A stretch of 64,000 nucleotides of DNA from Inonotus obliquus (Eukaryota; Basidiomycota; Agaricomycetes; Hymenochaetales; Hymenochaetaceae). Below are positions 42,113-53,389 of the stretch, one piece after another. Numbering within the stretch: position 1 is the stretch's first letter; each line of letters opens with the position of its first letter. The translations under genes were made by a program, and so were the position numbers. Below the pieces are notes generated by a model that saw only the letters and a program-made list of their open reading frames with translations, did not search any database and was not told where the DNA came from. The stretch spans positions 2,852,001 to 2,916,000 of the forward strand of contig JAJHTX010000006.1 in assembly GCA_032164295.1 (NCBI GenBank). The letters are read 5' to 3'.

Positions 42113-44810
42113 ATGGAAGGAAGTGACGCTGGAAGGGGCTCAGAGAGCTTAGGGAGGTCATTTGTGTTAGTGGATAGTGATGATACGGTACAAGGGCAGA
42201 GTGTTGGAACAGATGGTGTGTCATTCACCTGCTTCTTGTCTTCTAGTGCTTACTGGTCTTTAGCATTCTTTATTCGCTATAACCCTACTTATAGTACTGA
42301 GAGCATAACTAGACTACAGGCTTCTTTGACAGCTAACCTGCATTCAGAATTTATACTTTCGATGTCCGGTGCTGCATATACCCAACATGGACCTCCACTG
42401 TCAGCTACTCCGAGTGCTTCCAGTGAGGAGGGACTGTTCTCTCCATTTGCACCATCACTCTTCAGTGACCCTCCAACAAAGTTAAAGTGCAAACAAGCAG
42501 ACACAGTCACGGAACATGCACTGGAATCTACCTCTCAAGCCTCCAACTCAATTAGCTACCATGTCTTTCTGCTACTTGTTCTCTCTAGTATTTTAGTTGG
42601 TACAGGGCAAAAGGTAAAGGTGCAGAAGCCAGAGAAACTGAAGCGAGGTCCTATTGAGGTGATGTGTAGCTTAGACTGGAATAGGTTTATTTGTGCTATT
42701 GCGGAGTGCATTCATGCCCGGTCTGAGCTACAGGAAATTCCATAAGAATTTAGACACATGATTTTCGCTATTTTCGGCCCCTCCTGTACCTTAGAACACA
42801 AAATAAATTGTATCTCACTCAATTCTTGATTGCTTTGCGCCATCTAAGTTACTAAATTCATGCCCCGATTGTGCGGTCCAAACTGTAAGAAACCCGAGTA
42901 CAATCGGGCAAGAATTGACCCCAAAATGGCACAAAATGTCATTTTTTTATGTATTTCTCATGTACATTTTCTCCTGCACTCAAGCCTAAGTCTGCAGCAC
43001 CCACAAGTGTCTCAAAATGCTCAGATAGAATAACTGTGAATTTAGGGCCTGCATTTGAGATGTATTCGAAGGTGTGTGTGCCAGTCTGGGGGCATGCCTG
43101 GAAGGCAGAAATGCCCTCTCATCTCTCAAGCTCCCCATGCTCTGGAAAAAATGTCTAAAGCCAAATCCATGCATAGAAACTTATTTAGAGTATATTAAAT
43201 TATATTTGAGCCATTCCTAGAGCAAATGGATATGTTGGGAAGCTGGGGAAAGGCAGGGAAGCATAGTGCATATGCTCTGTCTCCCCCACCTCAAACAATG
43301 CACTAATCCTCATAGCAGACATGAGAAGTACTCAAATCACTTTCAATAGGCCCAGAATGAATTTACATGTATGAACTTGGCCTCAGATATCTCTTTATAA
43401 GACATGGGGAGCCTGAGAGATAAGGGAGCATTTCTGCTTTTCAGGCATGCCTCAGAGTGGCACCTATAGCTCAATACATATCCCAAATGCAGTCCCTAAA
43501 TTTACAGTTATTCCATCTGAGAATTCTGAGACACTTGTGGGTGCTGCAGACCCAGAATTGAGTGTTAAAAAAATAGACATGAGAAATACATGAAAAAATG
43601 ACATTTTGCACTGTTTCGGGGTCAATTCTTGCCCGATTGTGCTCGGGCTTGTTACAGTTCGGACCGCACAATTGGGGAATGAATTTATCAACTTAGATGA
43701 CATGAAACAATCAAGAATTGAGTGATATACGATTTATTTTGTGTTCTGAGGTACAGGGGGGGCCAAAAATGGCAAAAATCATGTGTCCAAATTCTTATGG
43801 AATTTCCTGTAATAGACTATTCTAATATAGAATGGAAACCAAATACACCTGCTAACTCTCAGTTTATATTGCTCAGCTCTCAGGCTGTTTATGACTATAT
43901 TATCTTGACTATCGCCGGACATAGTGCAAAATCCAAGAAGGGCATGTCATTTGCAATTATGGTGCAATTTCCAGCCCCGAAAGCAGAAGTAAGCTTGTAA
44001 ACATCTATTTTCTTTTAACTTCTAATTGAAACCTCTTCAACTACAGAGCTGGAAGATACCTACATCTATACCTGGCCCTTCTCAAGCTGTGTTGTCACTT
44101 TAGGACCAAAAACGGCCACTTTTGAGAAACGTAAGTTACATTTTTTTTGTTTGATCACATATATATTACTTATGCATATCTCTACTTCAGGGAGATATTA
44201 ATGATGACATCCAAGATATCATAAAAGAGCTAGAAGAGATCTACACTATTAAAAACTGTTCTACGCATCTCAAAATTCCTTGCACTCAACACCATCCCTC
44301 GGGGTTTCATTTTAATATGACAAAACAATGTATCATGGCATTCGCTAAGCTTATTGTATGCATGTTCTTTCTGCACTGCAACTGTACTTATATTTATTAT
44401 AGAATGGTGATTCAAATCTGTATGACAAGTGCACTATTCTGATTGGCACTCTGTTCTTCAAGAAAGAGAATCGAATCATGAAACTCAGTGTTATTACATC
44501 ACCAACTTCCTCATCTATTCTGTCCACTTCTATTACACCTTCTGCACTACAGCATCATCATTCCACTACATCACACTCATCTAATGATGAGTTTCATGTT
44601 TGTTCCTCATCTCCATTACTTGGTGAAACAATCTTGTTAGATGAGTTTGTAGATAAATATCATCTCAACACATCCATTACTCATTTACTTCAGAAACTTG
44701 TATATACCCCCGGGGTGCATAAAGGGCTTGAAGGCGAGAACAATCAAAGAGGCAGGCTTTACACCATTAAGTTGGAAGCCAGTAGCAAAGGCTGCTCATA
44801 CATATTATAA
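42113..44810 (+). pseudogene. Accessory gene of mariner-2, five exons, function unknown
   Basis: After removing MITE M2 plus one TA, the frame continues from 42730 to 43812 without a break. Exons are 42113-42730 joined to 43812-43988, 44047-44130, 44191-44355 and 44403-44810, all with GT-AG introns of 47-60 bases and phase 0. I count about 483 codons with one internal TAG (44100-44102, likely from CAG). The N-terminal part is Ser/Thr-rich and may hide another intron. The middle has AGHSAKSKKGMSFAIMVQF. Exon 4 has an acidic helix followed by a Cys/His-rich stretch (NCSTHLKIPCTQHHPSGFHF). The last exon is Ser-rich then ends SSKGCSYIL. I do not recognise a characterised family. Exon structure and intact phase argue it was functional in the element. 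Confidence 0.75.
42731..43809. repeat. Foldback MITE M2 (1079 bases), inside exon 1 of the accessory gene
   Basis: Begins CAGGAAATTCCATAAGAATT and ends AATTCTTATGGAATTTCCTG, with TA at 42729-42730 and 43810-43811. Arms of about 430 bases are inverted copies. It has no coding capacity and presumably depends on a mariner-type transposase in trans. Confidence 0.93.
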
Positions 44811-45335
44811 AATTGCACCTCGCATGTAATAGATAGTTATCTTTATTTAGTTATAAACTACTCTTGATTATTCTCCTGAAACTTATAGACTGTATGTCTG
44901 AACTATGCCTTTGCCATATCTCCTGTAATGTAGGTTGCAGCTTCATAAAGTGCAAACTCGGGATCTTCAGCATCTTGCATTTGCTTCTAGTTATGACGCA
45001 GATAAGCTTTGACTACAACATATCAGACAAAAAAATTGAAAATATAAAAATAACTTACAAACACTAAAACTCTCCTCAATTAGATTAAAATCTGAAGATT
45101 ATGCTGGTAGAAAACGCAACTGACATCCTTGTAAAAAATAGTGTAAATTAGATAAGCTGAAAATATAGAAAGGTAACAAACCTGCTTCTTCAACTATTTC
45201 TCTTAGCTCAGAGCCTTTATGTATTGTGCAATTATCCAGAACAAGAATACTATTATCTGATGGCCACCAATTCATGCGAGGCAGCTATAATATAAGATTA
45301 GTATATAAGAATATAAAACAAAAGAGCACATACTA

Positions 45336-46412
45336 CAGAGAATTCCATAAGAATTTGGACATGTGATTTTTTCCGTTTTCGGCCTCTCGAGTACCTCAGA
45401 ACATAAAATAAATCATACCTTACTCAATTCTTAACCATTTCATGTTGTCTAAGTTGCTAAATTCATGCCTCAATCGTGCCGTCCAAACTGTAGCAAACCC
45501 AAGAACAATCAGGCAAGAATTGACCCCAAAACAGCGCAAAATGTCGTTTTTTCATGTATTTCTCATGTACATTTTTTCCTACACTCAATTCTGGGTCTGC
45601 AGCACCTACAAGTGTCTTAGAATGCTCAGATGGAATAACTGTGAATTTAGAGACTGCATTTGGGATGTGTATTGAGCTGTAGGTGCCAGTCTGAGACATG
45701 CCTGAAAAGCAGAAATCCCCCCTCATTCCTCAAGCTCTTCATGCCCTAAAAAAATACCTGAAGCCAAATTCATGCATAGAAACTCATTTAAAGTATATTG
45801 AAATGTATCCAAGTCTCTTCCAGAGCAAATGGATATGTTGGGAAGCTGGAGAAAGGCAGGGAAGCATGGTGCATATGCTCTGTCTCTCCTACCTCAAACA
45901 ATGCACTAATCCTCATAGCAGACATGAGAAGTACTCAAATCACTTTCAATAGGCCTAGAATAAATTTACATGTATGAACTTGGCCTCAGATATCTCTTTA
46001 TAAGACATGGGGAGCCTGAGAGATAAGGGAGCATTTCTGCTTTTCAGGCATGCCTCAGAGTGGCACCTATAGCTCAATACACATCCCAAATGCAGTCCCT
46101 AAATTTACAGTTATTCCATCTGAGAATTCTGAGACACTTGTGGGTGCTGCAGACCCAGAATTGAGTGTTAAAAAAATAGACATGAGAAATACATGAAAAA
46201 ATGACATTTTGCACTGTTTCGGGGTCAATTCTTGTCCGATTGTGCTCGGGCTTGTTACAGTTCGGACCGCACAATTGGGGAATGAATTTATCAACTTAGA
46301 TGACATGAAACAATCAAGAATTGAGTGAGATATGATTTATTTTGTGTTCTGAGATACAGGGGGGGCCAAAAATGGCAAAAATCACGTGTCCAAATTCTTA
46401 TGGAATTCTCTG
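45336..46412. repeat. Foldback MITE M3 (1077 bases), at an exon-intron junction
   Basis: Begins CAGAGAATTCCATAAGAATT and ends AATTCTTATGGAATTCTCTG, with TA at 45334-45335 and 46413-46414. Closely related to M2. It lies exactly where the mariner-2 transposase exon meets the GTATGTGC donor of the next intron. Confidence 0.93.
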
Positions 46413-46680
46413 TATATCCTCTGCAATAAACTTGATAAACTCAGTACTATCAACTGAACCTTCAACAACATGTTAATTCAAGTAACCATCAACTGTTAGA
46501 GCTGCGACCATGCTGTAACGCTGTCTATGAACAAATGATGCACTGATTTTAGCAGGTCTGCCATGAAGAGAATGTCCATAATGATAGTATATTGTATGAT
46601 TGTCTTTGCTCATCTCGTCAACAAATACAAGTTGTTCAGCAACCCAGTTGTCTGTTGCATACTGGCAAAAATGAGTGCGT

Positions 46681-48266
46681 TGTCGTGCTGGGATGGTATT
46701 GGCTGTTGGATAACCAAGTACACTCCCACTGAGTCAACCGGTCTAATTATCTAGGCGGGTAGTCTTCCCAGTTGTTCGTTGAAGCTATGGGCAACTTGTT
46801 GTAGGGGGAGGGTTGAGAGACTCGAGTTCGAGTAGAGATGTAGAGTGAGTGAGAGATGAGTCTTTATCCAATTCTCTTGAAAGCGAGTGATAGGTCACTG
46901 TGGGTGAGGAGCAATTAAATTGTCCACACTGAGGTAGGCAATGACAAACTATGCAGAATAGATGTCAATGTCTAGAGAGACACACACACTCGAAGTCTCG
47001 AGTTATTAGATATCGACTTTGAGAGGGGGTTTATCACCAATGTCCAATTGGAACAGAGGCAATACAATACCTTTGACTAGTACCAAACTAGTCCTTGAGC
47101 AATGCAGTTACCCAGTCTTAAGCTGAGATCAACTGTATGCGACAAAACCTTGACTTGACTTGCAAATAGTGTGACAAGGGGTCACAGAGTGATGTGAACT
47201 TGTCTTGTTCTGAGGGGGAACTTGTACTAAGTTAGTTCTATGGGGAGTTATTCTCTCTCTTCCTCTGGGGGGCTACATGCTGGTCCTTAAATACTAATTC
47301 CAAGACCAATTTACATAATCCACAGCATAAGCTAAAAATAGATCTGCATCAACCACATCATCAAAATTTGATGTCTCTTTCCAAAGCTATGCATCAAATA
47401 CTCCAAATCAAGTGATATGTATCAATGTATCAATGAGTTACTTGATGAATGACGTGTCATCAATGAATCAATTGATGAGTTCAGAATATGGTTCAAGGTG
47501 ATGACCTGATCAATGATCTAATCGATGACTTGATGAATGACCTAATGAATGATATAATCGATGACCTGATGGATGATATAATCAATTACTTGATGGACGA
47601 TATAATCAATGATCTGATGGATGATATAATCGATTACCCTATTTGAGCTTATTTGGTTTTTGGTATCTGAACTGTGGTCTTTAGTTTTTCCAGAGCGATG
47701 TATCGGATGGCTTTTCAGATAAGACCAAATGAATGGTGCAACCGGTAGTTCTTGAACCTTCATATCTGCTTCTAGAGCGTGACCATATAAAGAATGGTTT
47801 GTTTATCTATCGCCGCTCGAGTTCCTTTTCTGCAATTCTTTGTTCTAATGCCACCTTCACGACTTCACCATCTGCTCTGCCACACTTCTGAACTTCTCAG
47901 GCTGGCTTTTATGTATCATCGCGCTTCCTCTAACCCGATTCAGTGAGTTACTTTCTTAACACTTTGTGATCTTTATGCTTAATAGCACGAAGAGTATTTG
48001 TGGAGACGACTATAATGATCGAGGAGGAGTGGGTCGAGTGGGTACCAGTGCTTGTTACTAGACGAGTTGTGCTCAATGCTTGATAGTAAGCTTGGCACTT
48101 TCCATCGGCTTTCGATTTACTAACTTGTGTGCAGAATTACGAGTTACTGCAACGTCCGATATTTCTTGTTTATCCTTTTTGATGTCCTGCTATGTTCTTG
48201 CTTTTGATATGATAAAGCGTGCCAATATTACGATTGTTTATGTCCAGGCAATATCCTGGCCTGACA
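46681..48266. repeat. Gypsy-1-type solo LTR with 4-base duplication GCGT
   Basis: Begins TGTCGTGCTGGGATGG and ends TGGCCTGACA, 1586 bases, with fewer internal repeat units than the Gypsy-1 LTRs. Flanks are GCGT at 46677-46680 and 48267-48270. No internal retrotransposon sequence remains, so LTR-LTR recombination removed it. Removing it and one GCGT restores the mariner-2 transposase frame. Confidence 0.92.
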
Positions 48267-48894
48267 GCGTTGTTCTTCATCATGTTTAGCTATAGCTTTA
48301 CAAAGAAGCTTATAAGTGATGTCAGCGTCACAAAGATGTTCATCAAGAGCAGAGCGTGAAATTCCAATATCATGTGCAATAATCAATCATTCCTGAATTT
48401 CATCAAAATAAAGCTTAGGAGATTCCTCAAGTAAAGTATAAAGATCATGAGCTTGGTCTGGATTGAGAAGCTTGGGACGGTTACAGAATGGATTGATAGA
48501 GAGAATAACTGAGCCATAACTCTTTAAGTTTCTTTCCCATTGAGCAAGACTCTTTGGATGAAATCCTAGAATAGCACATATATCATCTGATATATAACCT
48601 TTATTATGCAGCCAGATTCCACAGAGTTTTAGATCCTTAGAAATCTTATGAAATGGTATAGAGGACAAATAGCAATGAGAATGGGAGAAGATGATGGGGT
48701 GGTAACAAGTGAGGGAAAGATTGGTAATGTGCATTACTCCCAGGCTCCTAGGCATACACAGAGACACACGTCGATCATACTTTACCATCTGGGGTTAAGG
48801 TTAACTACTTTCAGACAGATTTTCCTTTTTGGTCAGACACACAAAGAAAAAGAAAAAAAGCACCCCTCAGACAAGGTTTTCCAGAATCAATGTA

Positions 48895-49702
48895 ATGAAT
48901 CAATTGATAAGTCTAAAAATAGTTCAAAGTAATAATCTCAGATGAGCGATGATCTAATTGATGACCTGATCAGTGATCTAATCAATGACTTGATTGATAA
49001 TATAATTGATAATCTAATTGATGATATAATCAATGACCTGATGGATGATATACTTGATTATCTAATTTGAGCTTATTTAATTTTTGATATCTAAACTGTG
49101 GTCTTTGGTTTTTCCAGAGTAATGTATTGGATGGCTTCTCAGATAGGACCAAATGAGTGGTGCATCTGGAGGTTCTTGAACCTTCATGTCTGCTTCTAGA
49201 GTGTAACTATAAACAATGATTTGTTTATTTGTCACCACTTGAGTTCCTTTTCTGCAATTCTTTGTCCTAATATCATCATTACAACTTTGTACACAACTTT
49301 ACCATCTGCTCTGCTATGCTTCTGATCTTCTCAGGCTGGCATTTATGTATCGTTGTGCTCTATCCAACCTAATTCAGTGAGTTACTTTCTCAACACTTTG
49401 CAATCTTTCTGCTTATCAGCACAAAGAGTATTTATGGAGACAACTATAATGATTGAGGAGAAGTGAGTCAAGTAGGTACCGGTGCTTGTTACTAGACAAG
49501 TTGTGCTCAAGGCTTAATTGTAAACTTGACACTTTCAATTGGCTTTCTATTTACTAACTTGTATATAAAATTGCAAGTTACTATAACATCCAATATTCTT
49601 TGTTCTTACTCTTTCCAATATCCTGCTATATTCTTTCTTCTGATAGTGTAAAGTGTATCAATATTACGATTATTTATGTCCAGGTAATATCCTGGCCTGA
49701 CA
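48895..49702. repeat. Degenerate Gypsy-1-type solo LTR, second part
   Basis: Continues 40934-41735 after the mariner-2 insertion and ends ATATCCTGGCCTGACA at 49702. Strongly AT-shifted against the other LTR copies, so it is the oldest LTR of this family here. Confidence 0.85.
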
Positions 49703-50119
49703 GTGCAGCAAGGACCTGCAGATAGTTGAGTCTAAGACTTCTTTGGTGAATTTTTCTTACAGTATGTCTCACAGTTCATCAATGTAGTAATTGTCATGGT
49801 TGCTCAACGTGCTACAAAGGAACTAGATAGCAGTAGATAGTGTGAATTGATGAGTAAGTAACACAGGCTTATAACCAAAGTTTACTTAAGTGTGACCATA
49901 ATCAAGGCTTCTCGGCCTTCTGCAAGAGCTACCTCCCTGTGTAGCAACAGTCTTCAAATGTTTGTCAGCTATAACTTAGTAAACTGTTAACTCTGAGATC
50001 TCTGTCAGCCTTGCGATCTTAGACATGCAGAGCTTCTTGTTCATAGTGACGATGCACTCCTGTAAATTATTTAAGAGTTGTCTCACCTTTGAACAGTGTC
50101 GTATGAATTATGCCCAGAG
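49703..50119 (-). pseudogene. Decayed mariner relative (mariner-3), transposase N-terminus
   Basis: Minus-strand reading gives ECIVTMNKKLCMSKIARLTE, then ISELTVY and GGSSCRRPRSLDYGHT, and after an intron-like gap YYIDELRDIL-type sequence and LDSTICRSLLH. These align in order with the first and second DNA-binding blocks of the composite-element transposase (ECIVKIHEHGIRVRQISEW; DVYLDELK; SESTIYRALRH) but with stops and substitutions. It is cut at 49703 by the degenerate solo LTR; a short continuation may exist at 40906-40933. Confidence 0.65.
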
Positions 50120-51029
50120 GGTGGATGGAGTGTAGATGGTAGTTAGTGATTATTGTCAGATATTATATCATCTGCACTAGCTTATGTCTGGTTACATCGA
50201 CTAGTCCTTTACCTGCCTGTACTCCTGCAACTTATGGAGACAAAGACAAACCTGAATAGCTCATCAAATATCAGATCAGCTTAGATGGAGAGTGCATTGA
50301 GTACTGGCAAGCAATAGATACAGATGAGCCAATAGTGCAACGAGAAACAATCTGATAAGCAGTTTCTAGTGTCTTATTCTGCAGGCATAGCAGCAATGAT
50401 TTTGGTATTTTATAGCAGGTACTCAATTTCTCGACTGCTGGTAAAGAGATTCAGATGCACCTTTGTGTAACTTTCTAAGTCCTTGCATTGTTAGCTCATC
50501 CTCCCAATAACAGAACTTTATATTCTATGTATACAAGGAATTACTAACTACCGGGCCTCAAACATATGCCTTACCACAACTGCTCTTCTTTAGGGAATAG
50601 CCTATCAACACTGGTCCTTTATTTATACCTGCACCTACTAACTTCTCTGCCTCAACCTTGTGTCCCTTCTTTCCCACTGATAGGTCATTCACAACATCAG
50701 TGAATAATATCTCTCAAGTCTCTCCTACTATCTTGCAAGATTTTACCAAGTTGCCTGAGCCTCTTATAAGCAGTAAATAGAACAATTTTGATTTATCTGT
50801 CATGGGGCTTGCATCATAGAACAACTCATTCACTACAAGTATATGTCCCACTTATTTAACTCAATTTGTATATATTCTAAAAGTGCCCATCAATAGATGA
50901 ATTTTAGCTGTCAAAATGCCTGAGTTATGAGTGATGTACCACTAAGGGAGAGAAATCTACATATTGACATGCTAGAAGACTAACTCTCTCTACTGTGAAG
51001 GAAATCTCACTCGACCATCAAAATATGTG
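50120..51029. other. Anciently decayed sequence, probably outer part of mariner-3
   Basis: No open frame or recognised domain. The order of weak similarities (sequence upstream of the transposase, then subterminal repeats) follows the arm of the composite element, so this is likely its diverged counterpart. Otherwise nothing is visible. Confidence 0.35.
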
Positions 51030-51479
51030 CATAGATACCTTCCATCCTAGAATGAGTTTAGCTGCTCAAACAAGACTTTATGAGTGGTATTTCATAAGCT
51101 ATAATATTTGTGCTGTCTGAGGGAGGAGGTGAGGTAATAACTTGAGGGGGTTGTCTTTTTTGTTCTGCCACATACACAACACATCTTTTGTACATTTTTA
51201 TACCATTAGAAGCATACTTTTAAGTACTTTTTTTACATGGCTGTATCAGATTTTTACGTGCAGTATCCACTAAGTTATAAGCTTTGCATTGTATGAAGGA
51301 GAAGGTTAGATACATACTTGACACAATTGTAATTTTTGTTCTGCCACATACACATCATATCTCTTGTATATTTCTACATTGTTAGAAGCACATTTTTGAT
51401 TATTTTGTTTACATAGTTATATCAGATTTTTACGTGCACAATTTCTACATTATCTAAAGGAGGAGGTGAGGTACACACT
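51030..51479. repeat. Subterminal tandem repeats, about 177 bases per unit
   Basis: Units starting GAAGC at about 51209 and 51385 share a TATATCAGATTTTTACGTGCA-like core and an AGGAGGTGAGGTA stretch. The composite element has the same arrangement near its ends (about 62671 and 62850, spacing about 179). This links the mariner-3 remnant to the composite family. Confidence 0.65.
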
Positions 51480-51481
51480 TA

Positions 51482-53315
51482 CAGGGAAATGCATAATACA
51501 GAGAATTCCATAAGAATTTGGACACATGATTTTTTCTGTTTTCGGCCCCTTCAGTACCTCAGAACACAAAATAAATCATACCTCACTCAATGTTTGACTG
51601 TTGCACACCATCTAAGTTTCTAAATTCATGCCCTGATTGTACCGTCCAAACTGTAGCAAACCAGAGCAAATTTGGGCAAGAACTGACCCCGAAATAGTAT
51701 AACATGTTGTTTTTTTATGTATTTCTTATATACATTTTTAGGAACTGCATTTGAGATGTATGTTGAGCTGTAAGTGCTGGTCTGGAGACATGCCTGAAAG
51801 GCAGAAGTGCCCCCTCTCTTCTCATGCCCTGGAAAAAATATCTGAAGCCAAATTCATGCATGGAAACTTGTTTAGAGTATATTCAAATATATCTGGGCCT
51901 TTCCCAGAGCAAATGAATATGTTGGGAAGTTGGAGAAAGGCAGGGAAGCATGGTGCATATGCCCACCTCAAACAATGCACCAACATTCATAGCAGATATG
52001 AGAAGTGCTCAAAATCACTTTCAATAGGCATAAAATAAATTTACATGTATGAACTTGGCCTCAGATATCTCTTCTTGGGGCATGAGAAGCTTAGAGATAA
52101 GAGGGGATTTCTGCTTTTCAGGCATACCTCAGACTGGCACCTACAGCTCAATATAATTTATTTTGTGTTCTGAGGTACTAAAGGGGCCGAAAACGAAAAA
52201 ATCACGTGTCCAAATTCTTATGGAATTCCTTGTAATTTGGACACATGATTTTTTCCATTTTTGGTATTTTCAGCAACTCCCAACACAAACCTCTCCATAT
52301 CTCTACCAAAACATGAACATTTTGCATCATCTAAGTTGCTAAATTCATACCTCAATCGTGTCGTCCAAACTGTAGCAAACTCGAGTAAAATTGATTAAGA
52401 ATTGACCCTGAAATGGCACAAAATGTCATTTTTTCATGTATTCCTCATGTACATTTTTTCCTGCACTCATTCTGGGTCTGCAGCACTCACAAGTGTCTTA
52501 GAATGCTCAGATAAAATAACTGTGAATTTAGAAACTGCACTTGAGATATGTATTGAGCTGTAAGTGCCAGTCTGAGGCATGCCTGAAAAGCAGAAATGCC
52601 CCCTCATCCCCCAAGCTCTCCATGCCCCAAGAAGAAATATCTGAGACACATTTCATACATGTAAATTTATTCCAGGCCTATTGAAAGTGATTTGAGCACT
52701 TCTCATTTTTTTTATGAGGATTAGTGCATTGTATGAGGATTGGTACATTGTTTGAGGTAGGGGAGACAGGACATATGTACCATGCTTCTCTGCCTTTCCC
52801 CAGCTTCCCAACATATCTATTTGCTCTGAGAAAGGCTTGGATACATTTGAATATACTCCAAACAAGTTTTCATGTATGAATTTGGCTTCAGGTACTTTTT
52901 TTAAGAGCATGGAGAGCTTGGAGGATGAGGGGGCATTTCTGCTTTTCAGGCATGCCTCAGACTGGCACTTACAGCTCAATACATATCTCAAGTGCAGTTT
53001 CTAAATTCACAGTTATTTTATCTGAGCATTCTAAGACACTTGTGAGTGCTGCAGACCCAGAATGAGTGCAGGAAAAAATGGACATAAGGAATATATAAAA
53101 AAACGACATTTTGCACCATTTCGGGGTCAATTCTTGCCCAATTTTGCTCGGGTTTGTTACAGTTTGGACGGCACAATTGAGGCAAAAAACTAGCAAATTA
53201 GATGACGTGAAATGGTCAAGAATTGCGTGAGATATGATTTATTTTGTATTCTGAAGTACTAAAGGGGCCAAAAATGACAGTTTGGCACGTGTCCAGATTT
53301 TTATGAATTTCCCTG
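51482..53315. repeat. Foldback MITE M5, about 1.1 kb, containing M4
   Basis: Begins CAGGGAAATGCATAATA, is interrupted by M4, resumes at 52235 with ATTTGGACACATGATT, and ends GAATTTCCCTG at 53315. TA is at 51480-51481 and 53316-53317. Without M4 it is about 1.1 kb, matching M1-M3. Confidence 0.88.
51499..52232. repeat. Foldback MITE M4 (734 bases), nested in the terminal repeat of M5
   Basis: Begins CAGAGAATTCCATAAGAATT and ends TTCTTATGGAATTCCTTG, with TA at 51497-51498 and 52233-52234. It is shorter than its relatives because of an internal deletion. It inserted 17 bases inside the left terminus of M5. Confidence 0.88.
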
Positions 53316-53389
53316 TAATGTTGGCTTCACATGGACCAGGAGGTAGATGTTAGAAAGACAATATAACTCACTATTACTAAGTCTAATTA

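Larger units (their letters stand above)
44858..48788 (-). pseudogene. mariner-2 DDE transposase, split by a MITE and a solo LTR
   Basis: Minus-strand gene in three genomic pieces. The N-terminal helix-turn-helix (ISKDLKLCGIWLHNKGYISD, then GFHPKSLAQWERNLKSYGS) lies at 48387-48700. Removing the solo LTR joins it in frame to YATDNWVAEQLVFVDEMS (46650), which holds the first Asp and Glu. Removing MITE M3 restores a GTATGT-start intron, then SILVLDNCTIHKGSELRE (45200) with the second Asp. A further intron leads to QLRFLPA, a TAA at the usual Tyr, then SSDFNLIEESF (45090) with the third acidic residue. The C-terminal exon has AYLRHN and GDMAKA-FRHTVYKF, ending TAG 44858. Only a few stops remain (TGA 48387, one TAA in YLN-HVVEG, TAA in LPA-SSD, and two TAG in the last exon). 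DDE_3-type superfamily by motif. Confidence 0.85.
41738..48892. mobile_element. Two-gene mariner/IS630 element (mariner-2), invaded three times
   Basis: Terminal inverted repeats of about 75-80 bases (CAGTGATTGTAGAAAACCTT at left, CATTGATTCTGGAAAACCTT read inward from the right) are flanked by TA (41736-41737 and 48893-48894). It splits the degenerate LTR, which reads through if it is removed. It contains a plus-strand accessory gene (42113-44810) and a convergent minus-strand DDE transposase (48788-44858). Later insertions are MITE M2 (42731-43809), MITE M3 (45336-46412) and a solo LTR (46681-48266). The core without them is about 3.4 kb. Confidence 0.9.
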
